This document shows positions 42,240 through 44,992 of a stretch of 44,992 nt of DNA, one piece after another. The stretch is from Fidelibacterota bacterium (GTDB lineage: Bacteria; Pseudomonadota; Alphaproteobacteria; Rhodospirillales; Rhodospirillaceae): the NCBI GenBank assembly GCA_947476895.1, contig CANJRX010000017.1, positions 1-44,992 of the forward strand. Direction: 5' to 3'. The notes under the pieces were generated by a model, which saw nothing but the letters and a program-made list of their open reading frames with translations, did not search any database and was not told the DNA's origin. The translations under genes were made by a program, and so were the position numbers. Within the stretch, counting starts at the first letter, position 1, and each line of letters begins with the position of its first letter.

Positions 42240-44561
42240 ATGTCGTTTAAAAAAAATCTCCTGAGCAAATCTGCCTTGTGGCGTGTGGTCGCCGGTAGCA
42301 CTCTCATCAGCGTTGCATCAACTCCCGCGTGGTCGGCCGACGAACAGGTCGCTGCGGCCCAGCTTGCCTCGGCGCAAGGCGCTTCCATCGAGGAAGTTCT
42401 CGTCACCTCGACCCGCCGTGAACAAAGCCTGCAGACCGTTCCGGTTGCCGTCACAGCTATCAGCGCCGAAACGTTAGCGGAAAAGCAGTTCTTTACCGCT
42501 GAAGAAGTGGCGCGCTTAGTGCCCAATTTCACAGGTGAAGTCGGCGGCGGCCGTGCGCGGCGCCCCGATTACTTCCTGCGCGGCATCGGCGTGAACGATC
42601 CCTCGACCAACGTCACCAGCCCCATCGGCATCTATATTGACGATGTTTATTACGGCGACACGGCGTATCAGACATTCCCGCTGTTCGACCTGGAGCGCGT
42701 TGAAGTGCTGCGTGGCCCCCAAGGCACGTTGTGGGGCAAGAACACCATTGGCGGCGCGATCAACTACATTTCCAAAAAGCCTACGTTTACGCCGGACGGC
42801 TATGTCCAGTTGGGTTACGGAAAATATGACTCCAAGTCCTTGCGCGGCGCCTTTGGCGGCCCGGTGATCGAGGGCAAGCTGGCGGCCCGCGTTGCAGTGT
42901 CCTATGAAAATCCAGGCGCTTGGTTCACCAACACCTACAACGGTGAGAAACTCGGCGAGCAAAAGGATTTCGCAACCCGGGTTCAGTTCCTGGCTACGCC
43001 AACACCAACCCTCACGGCCTTGGTGGATTTCCACCTCCGCGATCTTAGCGATGGCGGCACGCCCAGCTATCGTATCGGCACGGGCCCAGGCGGGGCGGAC
43101 GCGCTCGGCTATACACCGTCCTACGGCGCAACACCCCATCTGCGCGATCCGGTCTCGAACGATTATCCGACGACGCCTGCGACAATTGATTCGCGCGGCG
43201 TCCGCTTGAACGTGACCAAGGAGATCGGCGACTACAGCTTGGTTTCGATCACGTCCTACGACAACATCGCGCGCCTCGCGATCACGGACAACGATAACAG
43301 TCCGTTGCCCGTGGCGGTGCAGTACCGCGCGGTGAAGAGCAACCAGGCGACGCAGGAATTGCGTCTCAGCTCCCCCAGCACCGACGTGTTCAGCTGGACG
43401 GTCGGCGGGCACTTCTTCCACGAAAACTTTGCCTCCAACAGCGTCGGCGCGGCCTTGGTTCAGAACCCCATCGGCACCGGCGGGCCGGCGAGCACCCAGA
43501 ACCGCACCAACTTCCAGAACACCGTGTTCGCACAACACACCACCAGCTACGCGGTGTTCGGCGAAGGCACGTACAATTTTACCGATGATTTCCGGATTTC
43601 GGGTGGGGCGCGGTGGACTCAAGACCAAAAGAATATCGACCTTCAAAGCGTATCGACCACCCGTGGCACCGTAACGTACAACAATCTGCAACAATGGTGG
43701 CTGCGCTCCTCGGTGACGACGCCGAACCCGCTGCCGGTGAACGCCACGCAGAAGGAAGATCGCACCTGGAGCAAACCGACATTTTCGGCCACGGCGCAGT
43801 ACGACATCACGCCTGATGTGCTGAGCTATGCGCGCTTTGCGACGGGTTATGGTTCGGGCGGCTTTAACGGAAACGTTTCATCGCCAGTGGCGGTCAGCGT
43901 GGTGCAACCCGAAACCATTACCGCCTACGAAGCTGGTGTGAAAAGTAAGTGGCTTGACGGTCGCCTGACCGCCAATGCGGCTGCGTTCTACTACGATTAC
44001 TCAAACATCCAGGTGAACATCCAAGGCCCCTTGGCTGGTTCGACCCAGTCGGGCACCACCTTGCGCAATGCTGCCAACGGCAAGATCTCGGGCGCGGAGT
44101 TGGAATTGGTGGCGGTTCCGGTAGACAACCTGACGGTCAGCTTGAACGTCGGCCTGCTGTTCCAGGCCAAGTACACCAACTTCTTCACGACCCAAGTGAT
44201 CGCCGGCGTTCCGACGCCAATTGACGTCAGCGGCAACCAGATCGCGCGGGCTGTGAAACAGACCGGCACGTTGGATGTGGGCTACAAGATCCCGCTGAAC
44301 AACGGTTACAGCATCGACCTCGGCACCGATTGGAGCTACCGCAGCCATCTGTTCTTCAACTCGGTGGACCAGACCGATCCGCTGCAACAGGTGGGCGGCT
44401 ACTTCCTTGGCAACGCCCGCGCTGCCATCAATATCGACGACAAAGCGCTGCAGCTCGCATTCTACGTTCGCAACCTGACCGACAAAGAATACGTCAACAG
44501 CATTCGCATCTCGACGTCTGACGGTTATTACCCGTTGGCCTTCGGTGCGCCGCGGACCTAA
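42240..44561 (+). CDS. TonB-dependent receptor with early stop in the last beta-strand
   Basis: The protein (773 aa as read) has a signal peptide, a TonB-box-like IEEVLVTSTRREQSLQTVPV, a plug with LERVEVLRGPQGTLWGKN and a barrel typical of TonB receptors. The frame stops at TAA 44559-44561 after FGAPRT. Directly behind, in the same frame, lie eight more codons reading GVQLTAKF and then TAA at 44586-44588. Receptors of this kind normally end with Tyr-Gly-Val...Phe, so the first TAA looks like a mutated Tyr codon (TAC or TAT). The loss removes the terminal Phe recognised by the BAM machinery. Confidence 0.85.
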   Translation: MSFKKNLLSKSALWRVVAGSTLISVASTPAWSADEQVAAAQLASAQGASIEEVLVTSTRREQSLQTVPVAVTAISAETLAEKQFFTAEEVARLVPNFTGEVGGGRARRPDYFLRGIGVNDPSTNVTSPIGIYIDDVYYGDTAYQTFPLFDLERVEVLRGPQGTLWGKNTIGGAINYISKKPTFTPDGYVQLGYGKYDSKSLRGAFGGPVIEGKLAARVAVSYENPGAWFTNTYNGEKLGEQKDFATRVQFLATPTPTLTALVDFHLRDLSDGGTPSYRIGTGPGGADALGYTPSYGATPHLRDPVSNDYPTTPATIDSRGVRLNVTKEIGDYSLVSITSYDNIARLAITDNDNSPLPVAVQYRAVKSNQATQELRLSSPSTDVFSWTVGGHFFHENFASNSVGAALVQNPIGTGGPASTQNRTNFQNTVFAQHTTSYAVFGEGTYNFTDDFRISGGARWTQDQKNIDLQSVSTTRGTVTYNNLQQWWLRSSVTTPNPLPVNATQKEDRTWSKPTFSATAQYDITPDVLSYARFATGYGSGGFNGNVSSPVAVSVVQPETITAYEAGVKSKWLDGRLTANAAAFYYDYSNIQVNIQGPLAGSTQSGTTLRNAANGKISGAELELVAVPVDNLTVSLNVGLLFQAKYTNFFTTQVIAGVPTPIDVSGNQIARAVKQTGTLDVGYKIPLNNGYSIDLGTDWSYRSHLFFNSVDQTDPLQQVGGYFLGNARAAINIDDKALQLAFYVRNLTDKEYVNSIRISTSDGYYPLAFGAPRT

Positions 44562-44604
44562 GGCGTTCAATTGACGGCCAAGTTCTAAGGAAAGGGGAAG
44601 GAAG

Positions 44605-44850
44605 ATGGCTCACAAACTCCTCCCAAAGAGCGTATCGGCGTTGGTCACTTCCTTGGCCTTCCGATACGTGACCGCTTCCTTCCTCGCCCTTTTCCTGGCG
44701 TCGCCAACGCTGGCGGCTGAGAAGGACCAAGGCCTAAAGGATCAGGCCAAGGTCGTTCGCATCTCCAGCCAAGGTTTCTTTCTGAATGACGTTCTGCAAG
44801 TCGGTGGCAATCAAACGTCTATCCTGTTTGAAAAGAAGTGGCTGGACTGA
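44605..44850 (+). pseudogene. Secreted protein, 5' part, cut by the IS
   Basis: The gene starts with a strong purine-rich ribosome site before ATG and encodes a signal peptide (YVTASFLALFLASPTLAAE). After 81 codons it runs into the IS end at 44848, whose TGA supplies the stop. The mature part (VVRISSQGFFLNDVLQVGG) is not a recognisable family. It follows the TonB receptor gene by 43 bp and is probably in the same transcript. The rest of the gene lies beyond the window. Confidence 0.8.
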
Positions 44851-44992
44851 CCTGACGGCTTTTTTTGTACCGGTTGATTTGAGAGAATTGACCCCAACAG
44901 GAGGAGCTGAACATGGCGAGACGTGGATTAGGCGCGGAGCAGATTGTTTCCAAGTTAAGGCAGATCGAGGTGCTGATGGCGCAGGGCAAGTC
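44848..44992 (+). mobile_element. Left end of an IS3-family insertion sequence (partial)
   Basis: The window ends with the same IS left end as at 1-144 but in the opposite direction. It starts TGACCTGACGGC with the seven-T run, has the GGAGGAG leader and then the transposase start. It interrupts the gene at 44605. The rest of the element lies beyond the window. Confidence 0.85.
44913..44992 (+). CDS. IS3-family transposase OrfA, N-terminal fragment
   Basis: This is the same start of an OrfA transposase as on the left edge (MARRGLGAEQIVSKLRQIEV), with GGAGGAG before ATG 44913. It is cut by the window's end after 26 codons. Confidence 0.85.
   Translation, partial: MARRGLGAEQIVSKLRQIEVLMAQGK

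Noticed and set aside
42516-43694. Long minus-strand frame (392 codons) inside the TonB receptor gene
   Set aside because: Same effect of codon bias on the opposite strand; no start signal or recognisable motif.
148-44850. The fragments at both edges as two halves of one gene
   Set aside because: Both junctions show the left end of the IS; a single insertion would put the right end next to the second half. An inversion would be needed, with no evidence for it.
1-44992. A 45-kb composite transposon between two IS copies
   Set aside because: The DNA between is full of housekeeping genes (gyrA, coaD, recG, mfd), and both edges are simply cut inside the IS, as expected for contig ends.
1-44992. 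CRISPR array, toxin-antitoxin pair or defence genes
   Set aside because: No regularly spaced direct repeats and no recognisable cas, toxin or antitoxin genes were seen; the small genes found do not come in toxin-like pairs with clear motifs.

Overview
The window looks like one chromosomal contig of an alphaproteobacterium (G+C-rich, frequent GTG/TTG starts). The blocks gyrA-coaD-cyclophilin and recG / sdhE / mfd are typical alphaproteobacterial neighbourhoods. TonB-dependent receptors and small secreted proteins suggest a free-living, nutrient-scavenging Gram-negative. I could not place it to genus from sequence alone. Both ends carry the same left end of an IS3-family insertion sequence in inverted orientation (1-147 against 44845-44991). 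The contig therefore most likely stops because of that repeat. The gene at the right edge is cut by it, and the left edge may hold another cut gene.

Layout. 1-560: IS end and a possible gene remnant. 562-2151: secreted zinc-peptidase-like TPR protein. 2599-6891: gyrA, coaD and an exported cyclophilin. 6934-8696: a GT61-type glycosyltransferase broken by a one-base frameshift in a C run, then a GNAT acetyltransferase. 8856-8930: tRNA-Lys(UUU), then a GT-A glycosyltransferase and a 75-aa protein. 10018-13459 (minus strand): PCu(A)C-like protein without its copper ligands, small secreted protein, Tat-exported intradiol dioxygenase, alpha/beta hydrolase, unknown protein. 13758-15311: receiver-like protein plus a cyclic-nucleotide-binding protein. 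15514-20507: Gld-like ABC export module (ATPase, permease, GldG-like, DUF4340) with a 67-aa membrane protein. 20504-22889: a 48-aa CxxC membrane protein coupled to a [2Fe-2S] ferredoxin, a Nudix hydrolase, a DUF502 membrane protein and periplasmic MsrA. 23010-29181: recG, sdhE and mfd, with palindromic repeats between. 29178-35784: secreted 574-aa protein, orphan ModA-like binding protein, two related small proteins, FrnE/DsbA-like oxidoreductase, ChrA-like transporter, beta-barrel remnant, 45-aa membrane protein. 35955-39316: SRAP (abasic-site) protein, FkbM-type methyltransferase and N-formylglutamate amidohydrolase in an overlapping run, then a transglutaminase. 39321-44850: two TonB-dependent receptors around a small secreted protein, then the IS-truncated gene.

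Most genes are ordinary housekeeping or envelope functions. The parts most worth a second look are the TonB receptor whose last beta-strand is cut off by one in-frame stop, the frameshifted GT61 gene, the Gld-like module with its small partner, the receiver lacking its acceptor Asp next to a cNMP protein, and several very small genes (48, 45, 94 and 79 aa). I did not find a CRISPR array, prophage, defence island or an obviously complete new system.
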